Positions 40,933 through 49,595 of a DNA stretch of 64,000 nt are shown one piece after another. The position numbers were made by a program, and so were the translations under genes. Origin of the DNA: Pseudoxanthomonas koreensis (lineage in GTDB: Bacteria; Pseudomonadota; Gammaproteobacteria; Xanthomonadales; Xanthomonadaceae); the NCBI RefSeq assembly GCF_010093225.1, contig NZ_PDWM01000010.1, positions 1 through 64,000 on the forward strand, read 5' to 3'. The notes under the pieces are model-generated. The model saw only the letters and a program-made list of their open reading frames with translations. It had not been told where the DNA came from and did no database searches. Each line of letters opens with the position of its first letter. Position 1 is the first letter of the stretch.

Positions 40933-43900
40933 GCCGCGTCCTCCGCGTCCCAGGCATCGGCCAGGCCCCGGAGGGCTTCCGCATCCACGCCTTCGTAGAC
41001 CCTGCCTTCCACGACCGCGGCGAACACCACCATGGTGGTGTCGGCGAACCGCAGCAGCATCGCGTCGTCGGCGAACGGATCGCGCCCGCGCAAGGCCAGC
41101 CGCAACGCCGGGTCCTCGCCTTCGGCGAAGCCCCGGCCGTTGCCATGCCACTTCGCGCTGGCCTGCTTCACCGCCCTGGTGAAGTTGTCGCTGCAGCAGT
41201 ACAGCTCCCAGCTGCTGTAAGGCGCGAACGGCAGCGGTTCGCGCAGGCCCTGCGCGCGCAGTTGCAGCAGGCGGCCCAGCGCCTGCCGGGCCTGCGCCGG
41301 CGGCAGCGGCTCACGGATGTGCGGGCCCGGCCCCTCCTTCGTTTCGTGGAACTCGACCAGCGGCAGTGCCAGGCCGGCCGCGGACGCCAGCAGCCAGTCC
41401 AGGCCGTGGCGGATCGAAGACGGTCCATTGGGTTCGCCGAAGCGCAGGCGGGCCAGGCCGTGCGGCCAGGCGTTCCCGATCCGGCCCTGCAGGCGCACGC
41501 CATCGATCTCCAGCCCGGGCAGCACGAGCGACTGCGGTTGCGCATCGCCACGCCAGCCCCGGAAGGCTTCCGCGTATGGCGCCAGCCCGCCACGCAACAC
41601 GGCCAGCACGCGCCGGCCCGACGCACCCGAAGGCAGCAGGCCACGGGCACGCAACAGCGCATGGGTGGCGGCGGAATCCTCGTCGCGCAGCAGCGCTTCG
41701 AACACGGCCTGCTGCAGGTGCATCTTTTCCAGGCCGGTGCCGGGCGCGGACAGCGGTTCGATGTCTTCGCCGGCTGCCTCCACCTCCGGCAGCTGCAGTC
41801 CCATGCGGCGCACCAGCGCGCGCGCCGGATGCCGCAGGAAGCGCTGCAGTTCGTCGACCTGCAGCGCAGGCGCGGACTCGTCCGTGATCGCAGGCAACGC
41901 CTCGCCGGCGAACCATGGCGGCAGTGCGATGCGGCGGGTTGCCGGCTGCGCGGCGGCGTCGCGCCAGGCCTCGCGATAGGAGAAACGGCGCGATTCACCG
42001 CTGGCGCCGAACGCGGCCGGCGAGAACGGCTGCAGCGGGTGGCGCACGACCAGTTCGCGCGCGGCGGCCTCCGGATCGGCGTGATGCGCCTTCGCCACGT
42101 CCACCAGCTCGGACACCAGCACCGATGATTCGCGCTCGCTGCCGTCGCGTGGGTCATTCCCGATCCAGCTGACATAGAACACGTCCTGCGCGGCGACCAT
42201 CAGCTGCAGGAACAGGAAGCGGTCGTCGTCGCGGGTGGAGCGGTCGCCGGGGCGGCGGCGGTCGCTGCCCAGGGCGGCGGTGAGCCGGTTGAGCCCGGCG
42301 GCCGGATCGCGCCGCGGGAACTCGCCATCGTTCATGCCCAGCACGCACACCACCCGGAACGGCAGCAGCCGCATCGGCACCATGCGGCCGACGCTGACGC
42401 CGCCGGTGAGCAGCGGCGCGCGGGGATCGGCCTCGGCCAGCGCGTCGGCGAAGTGCGCGCGCACCGCCTCGGCCGGCACCGGCGCCTCGTAGCCGGCGCG
42501 CGCGGCGGTGGCGGCGAAGGCGTCGACCAGGCTGCGCAGGCGGTCCAGCGCTCGCTGGGTGGCCGGGTTCGAAGGCGCCCGCGGCAGCAGTGCGTCGAGC
42601 AGGTGCAGCAGGCGGTCGCGCCAGTGCGCCGGCGGCATCGCTTCGCCGAGCACGCGCGCATGCAGGGCGAGCACGCGCAGCAGGCGGACGAGGGTATCCA
42701 GCGCATCCAGGGCGCCGCCTTCCAGCTCCGGCAGCGGCGCCAGCACCTGGCCACCGGGCAGCAGCACCGGCGCGTCGCTGCCGGTGGCGTGGCCCAGCAG
42801 CAGGCGGTCCAGGGCGAAGGCCCAGGTGTAGGCCTCGTCTTCCGGCGCATCGAAACCGGCGCGATGCCGGGCATCGATACCCCAGCGCGCACCGGCCTGC
42901 TCCAGCCAGGACTGCAGCCGTTCCAGTGCCGGCGCATCCAGGCCGTTGGCCTCGGCCAGCGCCGGGCTGGACAGCAGGTCCAGCACTTCATGCAGGCCGA
43001 AGCGCGAGACCGGCAGCGCCAGCAGGCGCAGGAACACTTCGGCCAGCGGCTCGTTGGCCAGCGGGCTGGCATCGGCCAGCGCGTAGGGAATGGCGTCGTC
43101 CTGGCCACGGCGGCCGAACACCGCGTCCAGGTACGGCAGGTAGGGATCGATGTCCGGCGCCAGCACCGCGACCTCGCGCGGCTGCAGCGGCGGATCGAAG
43201 CGCGGATCGTCGAACAGCCCGCGCAACTGGTCGTGCAGCACCTGCAGTTCGCGCAGGCGGGTGTGGCAGGCGTGCAGCTGCAGGCTCGGGTCGCCGCGAT
43301 CGACCTCGTCGCGCGGCGGGAAACCCGGGGCGGCGCGGCGATGGAACAGGTCCGACTGCAGGCGCCGCAGCAGGCCGGGCGCGGCACCGGAGCCGGCGTT
43401 CCCTGCGCCAGCTTCCGGGGGTCCGCCAGCCCCGGCCCCAGCCGCTTCCAGTGCCGGCACGGCGCCCGGGTCGACATTCGCCTGCAACTCCGCCGAGGCG
43501 TGCACCACCTCGTAGTCGCCGACCATGCGCATGAAGTCCACGCCGGCCGCGCCCCAGCGCTGCAGCAGCGGGTGCTCGCCGGCGTCCTCCGCAGCCTCGC
43601 CGCGGCGCTGGCGCTGCAGGTCGCCCCAGTAGTCGGCCACCGGCGAGGGCACGAACAGGTGCAGGCTGCCGACCCGCGCCTGGGTGGCGATCACCCGCAG
43701 CACGTCCGGCGAGACATTGAGCGTGGCGAAGGCCGACAGCCGCGGCGGCAATCCCCGTGGCAGCGGCCCGTCGTGCGCGCCGAAGCGCTCCAGATACTGC
43801 TGGATCCGTCGCGCCCGGTGCGCGCGGCCACTCGCCACGCGGCGCCAGAGGATTGCCTGCGGATCGTCGCGGTCGGCACCGGCCTCCCAGCGCAGCAGCC

Positions 43901-44441
43901 AGTCGCGGCGCCAGGCCTGGTACTTCTCGAACACCCCGGCCAGCTCGCCGGCCAGCGCCCACGCCCGCAGCGGATCGCCGCCGCCAGAACGCGCGACGTG
44001 CTCTCCGTAGAGCGGGGCTTGCCCCGCTGCCTCCCCGCCACCGCCCACATGCGCCGCGATGGCCGCCATTCCCGGCATCGCCAGCACCGCCGGATCGGTC
44101 AGCGCCGCATACAGGTGCCAGTGCAGCATCGCCGCGTCGAGCTCATCGCGCGTGGCATCGCGCACGATGGCATCGGTAGCCTGTTCCGGCCCGGGGTTCG
44201 CCGCCAGCGCGCGGCCGACGAATTCGCCGGGGGTGAGGAACTCGATGTTCGCCGCCACTCCGTGCGCAGCCGCCAGCGTGGCCTGCAGCCAGCGCCGCAT
44301 CGCCACCTGCGGGATCAGCACCACCTCCGGCGCCAGCAGCGGCTGCCCCGGCGCCGGTTCGCGCAGCACTTCGGCGAGGATCCCGGCGAGCACGTCCAGC
44401 GCGTTGGAGTGGTAGAGGCGGAAGTCCGGGGCGGCCGTCAT
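40929..44441 (-). CDS. recC: Exodeoxyribonuclease V gamma subunit
   Basis: RecC holds the complex together and recognises Chi. The 1170-aa protein is near the usual length (E. coli 1122). It begins FRLYHSNALDVLAGILAEVL and has EVVLIPQVAMRRWLQ, LNVSPDVLRVIA, REVAVLAPDIDPYLPYL, CVLGMNDGEFPR and SWELYCCSDNFTRAV, all family marks. A solo REP repeat is embedded in frame near residues 138-147 (AGQAPLYG), in a Gly-rich stretch; it adds about nine residues and does not break the frame. This is the first gene of the operon; the upstream region is shared with the divergent transporter at 44519. Confidence 0.94.
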   Translation of the reverse strand: MTAAPDFRLYHSNALDVLAGILAEVLREPAPGQPLLAPEVVLIPQVAMRRWLQATLAAAHGVAANIEFLTPGEFVGRALAANPGPEQATDAIVRDATRDELDAAMLHWHLYAALTDPAVLAMPGMAAIAAHVGGGGEAAGQAPLYGEHVARSGGGDPLRAWALAGELAGVFEKYQAWRRDWLLRWEAGADRDDPQAILWRRVASGRAHRARRIQQYLERFGAHDGPLPRGLPPRLSAFATLNVSPDVLRVIATQARVGSLHLFVPSPVADYWGDLQRQRRGEAAEDAGEHPLLQRWGAAGVDFMRMVGDYEVVHASAELQANVDPGAVPALEAAGAGAGGPPEAGAGNAGSGAAPGLLRRLQSDLFHRRAAPGFPPRDEVDRGDPSLQLHACHTRLRELQVLHDQLRGLFDDPRFDPPLQPREVAVLAPDIDPYLPYLDAVFGRRGQDDAIPYALADASPLANEPLAEVFLRLLALPVSRFGLHEVLDLLSSPALAEANGLDAPALERLQSWLEQAGARWGIDARHRAGFDAPEDEAYTWAFALDRLLLGHATGSDAPVLLPGGQVLAPLPELEGGALDALDTLVRLLRVLALHARVLGEAMPPAHWRDRLLHLLDALLPRAPSNPATQRALDRLRSLVDAFAATAARAGYEAPVPAEAVRAHFADALAEADPRAPLLTGGVSVGRMVPMRLLPFRVVCVLGMNDGEFPRRDPAAGLNRLTAALGSDRRRPGDRSTRDDDRFLFLQLMVAAQDVFYVSWIGNDPRDGSERESSVLVSELVDVAKAHHADPEAAARELVVRHPLQPFSPAAFGASGESRRFSYREAWRDAAAQPATRRIALPPWFAGEALPAITDESAPALQVDELQRFLRHPARALVRRMGLQLPEVEAAGEDIEPLSAPGTGLEKMHLQQAVFEALLRDEDSAATHALLRARGLLPSGASGRRVLAVLRGGLAPYAEAFRGWRGDAQPQSLVLPGLEIDGVRLQGRIGNAWPHGLARLRFGEPNGPSSIRHGLDWLLASAAGLALPLVEFHETKEGPGPHIREPLPPAQARQALGRLLQLRAQGLREPLPFAPYSSWELYCCSDNFTRAVKQASAKWHGNGRGFAEGEDPALRLALRGRDPFADDAMLLRFADTTMVVFAAVVEGRVYEGVDAEALRGLADAWDAEDAA
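44007..44028 (+). repeat. Solo REP palindrome inserted in frame within recC
   Basis: GTAG then AGCGGGG-CTTG-CCCCGCT, the same as the copy at 3-24, including two flanking bases on each side. Read in the recC frame on the minus strand it encodes the residues around GQAPLYG. It is the only repeat of either family found well inside a gene here. Confidence 0.9.
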
Positions 44442-44518
44442 CGGGCCATCTTGCCGCAGCCCGCTCTCATGGCGCGAGACGCGCTGCGCGCGCTGTACCC
44501 GGATAATGGCCCCCGCCT

Positions 44519-46405
44519 TTGCCACCGAAGCCGACCGCCTTGACCTGGAAGACCCTGCGCCTGCCGCTGTTCGTGCTCCTCGTCGCCGCGCTGGGCTGGT
44601 CGTTCTGGCGCAGCGGCGGCTGGCTGCAGCTGTGCGCGGGGCTGGCGCTGTTCCTGTTCGGCCTGCAGTGCCTGGAAGACGGGCTGCGCCAGCTCGCCGG
44701 CGGCAAGCTGGAACAGCTGCTGGCGCGCAGCACCGGCACCCCGGCGCGCGGCCTGCTGTTCGGCATCGTCGGCACCACCGTGCTGCAGTCGAGCACGCTG
44801 GTGTCGCTGCTGGCGATCGCGTTCATCAGTTCCGGGCTGATCCAGCTGGCCGGTGGCATCGCGATCATCTTCGGCGCCAACCTCGGCGCGACCACCGGCA
44901 TCTGGCTGCTGGCGCTGGCCGGACAGAACCTGAGCCTGTCGCCGCTGGCGCTGCCGCTGCTGGTGTTCGGGGTGATGGGCGGCTTCTTCGGGCCGCGCGG
45001 CAAGGCCACCGGGCGGGTGGTGATGGGCGTGGCCTTCATCTTCCTGGGCATCGACCAGATCCGCGCCGGCTTCGAGGCGATGGGCGGCAACATGGACCTG
45101 GCCGAAGCCGGCGGCAGCGGCTGGGCGCAGACCCTGCTGTTCGTGCTGGTCGGGCTGGTCGCCACGGTGGTGCTGCAGTCCACCCACGCTGTGCTGATGC
45201 TGGCCCTGGCCGCGCTGGCCGGCGGTCAGCTGCAGCTGGACCAGGGCCTGGCCATCGCGATCGGTTCCAACGTGGGCAGCAGCGTGAGCACCGCCTTCGT
45301 CGGCATGCTCGGCGGCAACCGCAGCGGGCAGCGGCTGGCGCTGGCGCACGTGCTGTTCAACGGGGTGACCGCGCTGCTGGCGCTGCTGCTGCTGGTGCCG
45401 CTGACCTGGACGATGCGGACGCTGGCCGGGCTGGCCGGCTTCGGCGACAACGCGCTGCTGCAGCTGGCGCTGTTCCACACCCTGTTCAACGCTGGCGGCG
45501 TGGCCCTGTTCTGGCCCTGGCAGGACCAGCTGGCGGCGTTGCTGCTGAAGTGGCTGCCCGAGCGCGACGAACCGGCGGTGCCGGCGACGGTGGCGATGGA
45601 AGGCGCCGCGCCGGTCGAGCGGCTGCGCGCGCGCCATCTCAGCGGGCCGGCGCTGGAGTCGGCCGATGCCGCATCCGCCGCCGTGGCGCTGGAACTGCGC
45701 CATCTGGGCGGGCTCAGCCTGGAGGTGATCTGCCAGGCGCTGGGCCTGCCGGCGGATCTTTACGCCCGCGCCGAGATCGACGATGCCCTGCTCGATGCGA
45801 GGCCACTGGCCGAGGCTTGCCACGACGTGGAGCTGCTCTACCAGCAGCGGGTCAAGGGCGTGTATGGCGACCTGCTCGGCTTCATGGGCCGGCTGGAGGC
45901 GCCGCTGGACCAGGAGCACCAGCGCTTCTGGGCCGGCAGCCAGATGGCGGCGCTGCAGCTGGTCAACGCGGTCAAGGACGCCAAGCACCTGCAGAAGAAC
46001 CTCGGGCCACGGCTGCGCGAGCCGGACTCGGCGGTGCGGCAGGCCTACGTGGCGCTGCGCCGCAACCTGTTCGGCCAGGGCCGGGCGCTGCACGGCATCG
46101 CCCGCGCCGGTGATGGCGGCGCCAGCACGCTGCGGCTGGACGAACTGGACCGGCAGGCGGAGGCGTTCGACGCGCGGTTCCGCGATGACCTGTTCGAACA
46201 GGTGCGCAACGGCCGCTTCGATGGCCTGGAAGCCGGATCGCTGCTCAACGACCAGGGTTACGCCGAACGCATCTACCGCAGCCTGCGCCAGGTCTCCGCC
46301 TTCGCCGAGGAGCCGGCGTCGCTGCAGCGCCTGCGACAGCTTGCCGCGCACGGCGACGGCAGCCCGGAGACGCGCGACGGCAAGACCCGTCCACGGAACG
46401 GATAA
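44519..46405 (+). CDS. Na/phosphate cotransporter with a PhoU-like C-terminal part (YjbB type)
   Basis: The 628-aa protein has two inverted membrane repeats, each with the QSST/QSTH signature (TTVLQSSTLVSLLAIAF near residue 90 and TVVLQSTHAVLMLALA near residue 225), and GANLGATTG and GSNVGSSVSTAF, characteristic of the NptA/YjbB family. A PhoU-like helical domain lies at about 400-600. Such proteins move phosphate with Na and are often exporters when they have this tail. The start is given as TTG 44519; a TTG at 44540 is also in frame and no ATG is available. GATAAT at 44502-44507 is a likely -10, which leaves almost no leader. Divergent from recC. Confidence 0.87.
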   Translation: MPPKPTALTWKTLRLPLFVLLVAALGWSFWRSGGWLQLCAGLALFLFGLQCLEDGLRQLAGGKLEQLLARSTGTPARGLLFGIVGTTVLQSSTLVSLLAIAFISSGLIQLAGGIAIIFGANLGATTGIWLLALAGQNLSLSPLALPLLVFGVMGGFFGPRGKATGRVVMGVAFIFLGIDQIRAGFEAMGGNMDLAEAGGSGWAQTLLFVLVGLVATVVLQSTHAVLMLALAALAGGQLQLDQGLAIAIGSNVGSSVSTAFVGMLGGNRSGQRLALAHVLFNGVTALLALLLLVPLTWTMRTLAGLAGFGDNALLQLALFHTLFNAGGVALFWPWQDQLAALLLKWLPERDEPAVPATVAMEGAAPVERLRARHLSGPALESADAASAAVALELRHLGGLSLEVICQALGLPADLYARAEIDDALLDARPLAEACHDVELLYQQRVKGVYGDLLGFMGRLEAPLDQEHQRFWAGSQMAALQLVNAVKDAKHLQKNLGPRLREPDSAVRQAYVALRRNLFGQGRALHGIARAGDGGASTLRLDELDRQAEAFDARFRDDLFEQVRNGRFDGLEAGSLLNDQGYAERIYRSLRQVSAFAEEPASLQRLRQLAAHGDGSPETRDGKTRPRNG

Positions 46406-46408
46406 TTC

Positions 46409-46428
46409 CTGTACCCACAGGTTTAATA
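46409..46428 (+). terminator. Weak terminator-like hairpin after the phosphate cotransporter
   Basis: CCTGT-ACCC-ACAGG (46409-46422) forms a 5-bp stem followed by TTTAATAT. The AT-rich end may instead serve as part of a -10 region for the mla operon 76 bp downstream. Both readings are tentative. Confidence 0.35.
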
Positions 46429-46503
46429 TAGGGTCTGGATTCAGTATGAAGTGCGCATGATGCGCGGTTCGCACGTGCCGCCACGGATCGCCACCCCCTC
46501 CCG

Positions 46504-47298
46504 ATGACCGCTCCGACCGCCCCCGCCGTCGTCCTGCAAGGCGCCCGCCTCGATCGCGGCTCGCGCACGATCCTGCGCGACCTCGACCTGGTGGTGCCGG
46601 CCGGCAGCATCACGGCCGTGCTGGGCCCGTCGGGCACCGGCAAGTCGACCCTGCTCGCCGCGGTGACCGGCGAACTGGTGCCGGCGACCGGTTCGGTGCA
46701 GGTGTTCGGGCAGCCGGTGCCGCGCGTGGCGCGCGCGCTGCTGGAGATGCGCAAGGGCCTGGGCGTGCTGCTGCAGGGCAACGGCCTGCTCACCGACCTG
46801 AGCGTGGCCGAAAACGTGGCCCTGCCGCTGCGCGCGCACACCGCCCTGCCCGAGCCGCTGCTGCAGCGGCTGGTGGCGATGAAGCTCAATGCCGTGGGCC
46901 TGCGCGCCGCCGCCGACCTGTATCCGCGCGAGCTGTCCGGCGGCATGGCCCGGCGCGTGGCGCTGGCCCGGGCGCTGGCGCTGGATCCGCCGCTGATGCT
47001 GTACGACGAACCGCTGACCGGGCTGGATCCCATTGCCTCGGGCGTGATCATGAGCCTGATCCGGCGGCTGTCGCGCAGCCTGGGGCTGACCAGCATCATC
47101 GTCAGCCACCACGTGCACGAGACCCTGCCGATCGCCGACCAGGCGGTGGTGGTGGCCAACGGCGGGATCGTCTTCGACGGCACCCCGGCGCAGCTGCAGG
47201 CCAGTTCCGACCCGCTGCTGCGGCAGTTCCTGGATGGCCAGCCGGATGGACCGATTCCGTTCGAGAGCGTTCCGCCGCGCCGCACGGAGGCCGCGTAA
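46504..47298 (+). CDS. mlaF: Phospholipid transport ATP-binding protein MlaF
   Basis: MlaF is the ATPase of the MlaFEDB inner-membrane complex that moves phospholipids between the membranes and keeps the outer leaflet asymmetric. The 264-aa protein has Walker A GPSGTGKST at 41-49, the Q-loop VLLQGNGLLTDLSV, the signature ELSGGMARRVALARAL, Walker B LMLYDEPLTGLDP and the switch His in IVSHHVHET. It is the first gene of mlaFEDCBA; its TAA stop and the mlaE ATG share one base (47298). Confidence 0.95.
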   Translation: MTAPTAPAVVLQGARLDRGSRTILRDLDLVVPAGSITAVLGPSGTGKSTLLAAVTGELVPATGSVQVFGQPVPRVARALLEMRKGLGVLLQGNGLLTDLSVAENVALPLRAHTALPEPLLQRLVAMKLNAVGLRAAADLYPRELSGGMARRVALARALALDPPLMLYDEPLTGLDPIASGVIMSLIRRLSRSLGLTSIIVSHHVHETLPIADQAVVVANGGIVFDGTPAQLQASSDPLLRQFLDGQPDGPIPFESVPPRRTEAA

Positions 47299-48047
47299 TG
47301 GCCTTCGCCGCGACCGTGCAATCGCTGGGCCGCGCCGGCCTGTTCTCGCTGTCGGTGCTGCGCGCCTCGCTGCCCACGCGCGACTTCTTCGCCGAACTGG
47401 TGCGCGAGATCTACAAGATCGGCGGCCGCTCGCTGCCGATCATCGCCGTGGGCGGCGCGTTCGTGGGCCTGGTGCTGACCCTGCAGGGCTACCGCACCCT
47501 GACCACCTTCGGTGCCGCCGACGCGCTGTCCACCTTGCTGGGCCTGTCGCTGTACCGCGAACTGGGCCCGGTGCTGACCGCGCTGCTGTTCATCGGCCGC
47601 GCCGGCAGCTCCATCGCAGCGGAACTGGGGCTGATGCGCGCCACCGACCAGATCAAGGCGCTGGAGCTGATGGCGATCGACCCGGTGGCCAAGGCGGTGG
47701 CGCCGCGGTTCTGGGCGGCGGTGCTGTGCGTGCCGCTGCTGACGGTGTTCTTCTGCTCGCTGGCGATCAGCGCCAGCTGGTTCCAGGCGGTGCAGGTGCT
47801 GGGCCTGGACAACGGCACGTTCTGGTCGGCGCTGCAGGGCAGCGTCGATTTCTGGGACGACTTCGGCGTTGCGCTGCTGAAGTCGGCCGTGTTCGGCGGC
47901 ACCGCGGCGCTGGTGGCGGCCTACGTGGGCTTCCACGCCGAGCCGACCATCGAGGGCACTTCGGTGGCGACCACCCGCGCGGTGGTCAACGCCTCGCTGC
48001 TGGTGCTGATGCTGAATTTCGTGATGTCGGCTTTGCTTTTCCAGTAG
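47298..48047 (+). CDS. mlaE: Phospholipid transport permease MlaE
   Basis: The 249-aa inner-membrane protein has about five to six hydrophobic segments. LGLSLYRELGPVLTALLFIGRAGSSIAAELGLM in this order of blocks is the MlaE family hallmark (RELGPV and GRAGS). It forms a dimer through which lipid passes, with MlaD on the outside and MlaF inside. ATG overlaps the mlaF stop. The gap of 59 bp to mlaD is the longest in the operon. Confidence 0.95.
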   Translation: MAFAATVQSLGRAGLFSLSVLRASLPTRDFFAELVREIYKIGGRSLPIIAVGGAFVGLVLTLQGYRTLTTFGAADALSTLLGLSLYRELGPVLTALLFIGRAGSSIAAELGLMRATDQIKALELMAIDPVAKAVAPRFWAAVLCVPLLTVFFCSLAISASWFQAVQVLGLDNGTFWSALQGSVDFWDDFGVALLKSAVFGGTAALVAAYVGFHAEPTIEGTSVATTRAVVNASLLVLMLNFVMSALLFQ

Positions 48048-48106
48048 CCGCGGCGCTGTTCACCGCGTTGTTTCTTCGTTCAAACCGGTTCCTATAGGTA
48101 ATCCCC

Positions 48107-48637
48107 ATGGCAATCCGTGGTCCCAGGCTCGAATTCGCGGTCGGCGCCTTCCTCGTGCTGGCGCTGGTGTCGCTGCTGGTGCTGGCGTTCGCCTCGACCA
48201 ACCGCCAGTTCGGCATCGGCGGCGGCAGCTACGAGCTGACCGCGCGCTTCTCCAACCTCGGCCAGCTGCGGCTGCAGGCGCCGGTGAAGATCGGCGGCGT
48301 GGTCGTGGGCCGGGTCGACCGGATCGACCTCGATCCGGTGAAGTTCGATTCCATCGTCACCCTGGCGATCGACAAGCGCTACGCCGAGCTGCCCGCGGAC
48401 ACCTCCGCCGGCATCTTCACCTCCGGGCTGCTCGGCGAAAGCTTCATCGGCCTGCAGCCGGGCGGCGATCCGGAAGCGCTGCGGCCCGGCGACGAGATCG
48501 CCTACACCCAGCCGGCGATCGACCTGATCCAGCTGGTCGGCAAGTACATGTTCGGCGGCGCCGGCGGTTCCGGCGCGGCCTCCCCTCCGCCGGCGGAAAT
48601 TCCCGCCACGGAACCGCCCCCCACGGAAGCACAGTGA
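48107..48637 (+). CDS. mlaD: Phospholipid-binding MCE protein MlaD
   Basis: The 176-aa protein has one N-terminal membrane anchor (about 8-30) and an MCE domain at about 40-120: ELTARFSNLGQLRLQAPVKI, GVVVGRVDRI, and SGLLGESFIGLQPGG. MlaD forms a hexameric ring in the periplasm that passes lipid between MlaE and MlaC. The last 30 residues are rich in Pro, Ala and Glu. Its stop overlaps a GTG; the mlaC ATG follows at 48640. Confidence 0.95.
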   Translation: MAIRGPRLEFAVGAFLVLALVSLLVLAFASTNRQFGIGGGSYELTARFSNLGQLRLQAPVKIGGVVVGRVDRIDLDPVKFDSIVTLAIDKRYAELPADTSAGIFTSGLLGESFIGLQPGGDPEALRPGDEIAYTQPAIDLIQLVGKYMFGGAGGSGAASPPPAEIPATEPPPTEAQ

Positions 48638-48639
48638 CC

Positions 48640-49278
48640 ATGAAGCCCCTGATCCTCTCCCTCGCCCTGGCCCTGCCGCTGCTGGCGGCCGCGCCGGACG
48701 CCGCCCGCGCCCAGCAGGCCACCGCCACGGCCCCCGCCGCGGCCGGCAAGCAGGTGGTCGCCAACGGCACCCGCATCCTCGACACCCTGCAGCAGCGCCC
48801 CGCCGAGTTCCAGAAGAACCCGGCCGCGCCCAAGGCCTTCGTCAACAGCGAACTGAGCGCCGCCTTCGACCGCGAGTACGCCGCGCGCCTGGTGCTGGGC
48901 CCGCACGGCCGCGGCGCCAGCGACGCCGACGTCAAGCTGTTCGCCGACGCGATGACCGACAACCTGATGCAGCGCTACGGCGCGGCGCTGGTCAACATCG
49001 AAGGCAAGCCGCGGATCCGGCTGAAGTCGGAAACCGCGCTGCCGGGCAACCGCGGCTTCAAGGTGTCCACCGAAGTGGTGCGCGACGGCGGCAACCCGAT
49101 CCCGGTCGACTACCTGGTCCGCGACAACGGCGGCTGGAAGATCTTCGACGCGATGGTGGAAGGCGTGTCCTACGTGCAGACCTTCCGCAGCCAGTTCGAC
49201 GCCCCGCTGCGGCAGAAGTCCATCGCCCAGGTCGCCGCCGACCTGCGCGCCGGCGCCCTGCAGCCGCAGGCGGAGTGA
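48640..49278 (+). CDS. mlaC: Periplasmic phospholipid shuttle MlaC
   Basis: The 212-aa protein has a signal peptide (about residues 1-25, ending ARA) and an MlaC/Ttg2D domain (AFDREYAARLVLG, MQRYGAALV, VDYLVRDNGGWKIFDAMVEGVSYV, FRSQFD). It carries phospholipid between MlaA and MlaFEDB. ATG 48640 is chosen rather than the overlapping GTG at 48634 as it has GGAAG at a suitable distance. The stop overlaps the mlaB start. Confidence 0.95.
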   Translation: MKPLILSLALALPLLAAAPDAARAQQATATAPAAAGKQVVANGTRILDTLQQRPAEFQKNPAAPKAFVNSELSAAFDREYAARLVLGPHGRGASDADVKLFADAMTDNLMQRYGAALVNIEGKPRIRLKSETALPGNRGFKVSTEVVRDGGNPIPVDYLVRDNGGWKIFDAMVEGVSYVQTFRSQFDAPLRQKSIAQVAADLRAGALQPQAE

Positions 49279-49595
49279 GCACGCACGCGACCATGGCCGG
49301 CCTGCAGTTGCGACGCGAAGGCGAGGTGCTGCACCTGGCCGGCGAGCTCGACCGCGCCGCGGCTACCGCGGCGTGGCCGTCGCTGCCGCCGTTGCTGGCC
49401 GGTATCCGCAGCATCGACATCACCGCGGTGACGCGCCTGGACAGCGCCGGGCTGGCGCTGCTGGCCGAAGCGATGACGTGCGCGGCCGCACAGGGCACCC
49501 CCCCGGTGCTGCACGGTGCGCCCGAAGGCCTGGCCGAACTGCGCGCGGCTTATCGCCTGGATGCCGCGCTGGGCTACGCGGACGCCGCTCCGTGA
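49275..49595 (+). CDS. mlaB: STAS-domain protein MlaB
   Basis: The 106-aa protein is a single STAS domain: LHLAGELDRA, then the RLDSAGLALLAEAM helix with the conserved Ser, which in E. coli contacts MlaF and is needed for its assembly. It starts with GTG overlapping the mlaC stop by 4 nt (49275-49278). An ATG at 49293 is in frame and possible. Its own stop overlaps the mlaA GTG. Confidence 0.9.
   Translation: MSTHATMAGLQLRREGEVLHLAGELDRAAATAAWPSLPPLLAGIRSIDITAVTRLDSAGLALLAEAMTCAAAQGTPPVLHGAPEGLAELRAAYRLDAALGYADAAP

Noticed and set aside
37558-40998. 1146-codon plus-strand open frame opposite recB
   Set aside because: It is antisense to a well-supported recB with active-site motifs; its own translation shows no family signature.
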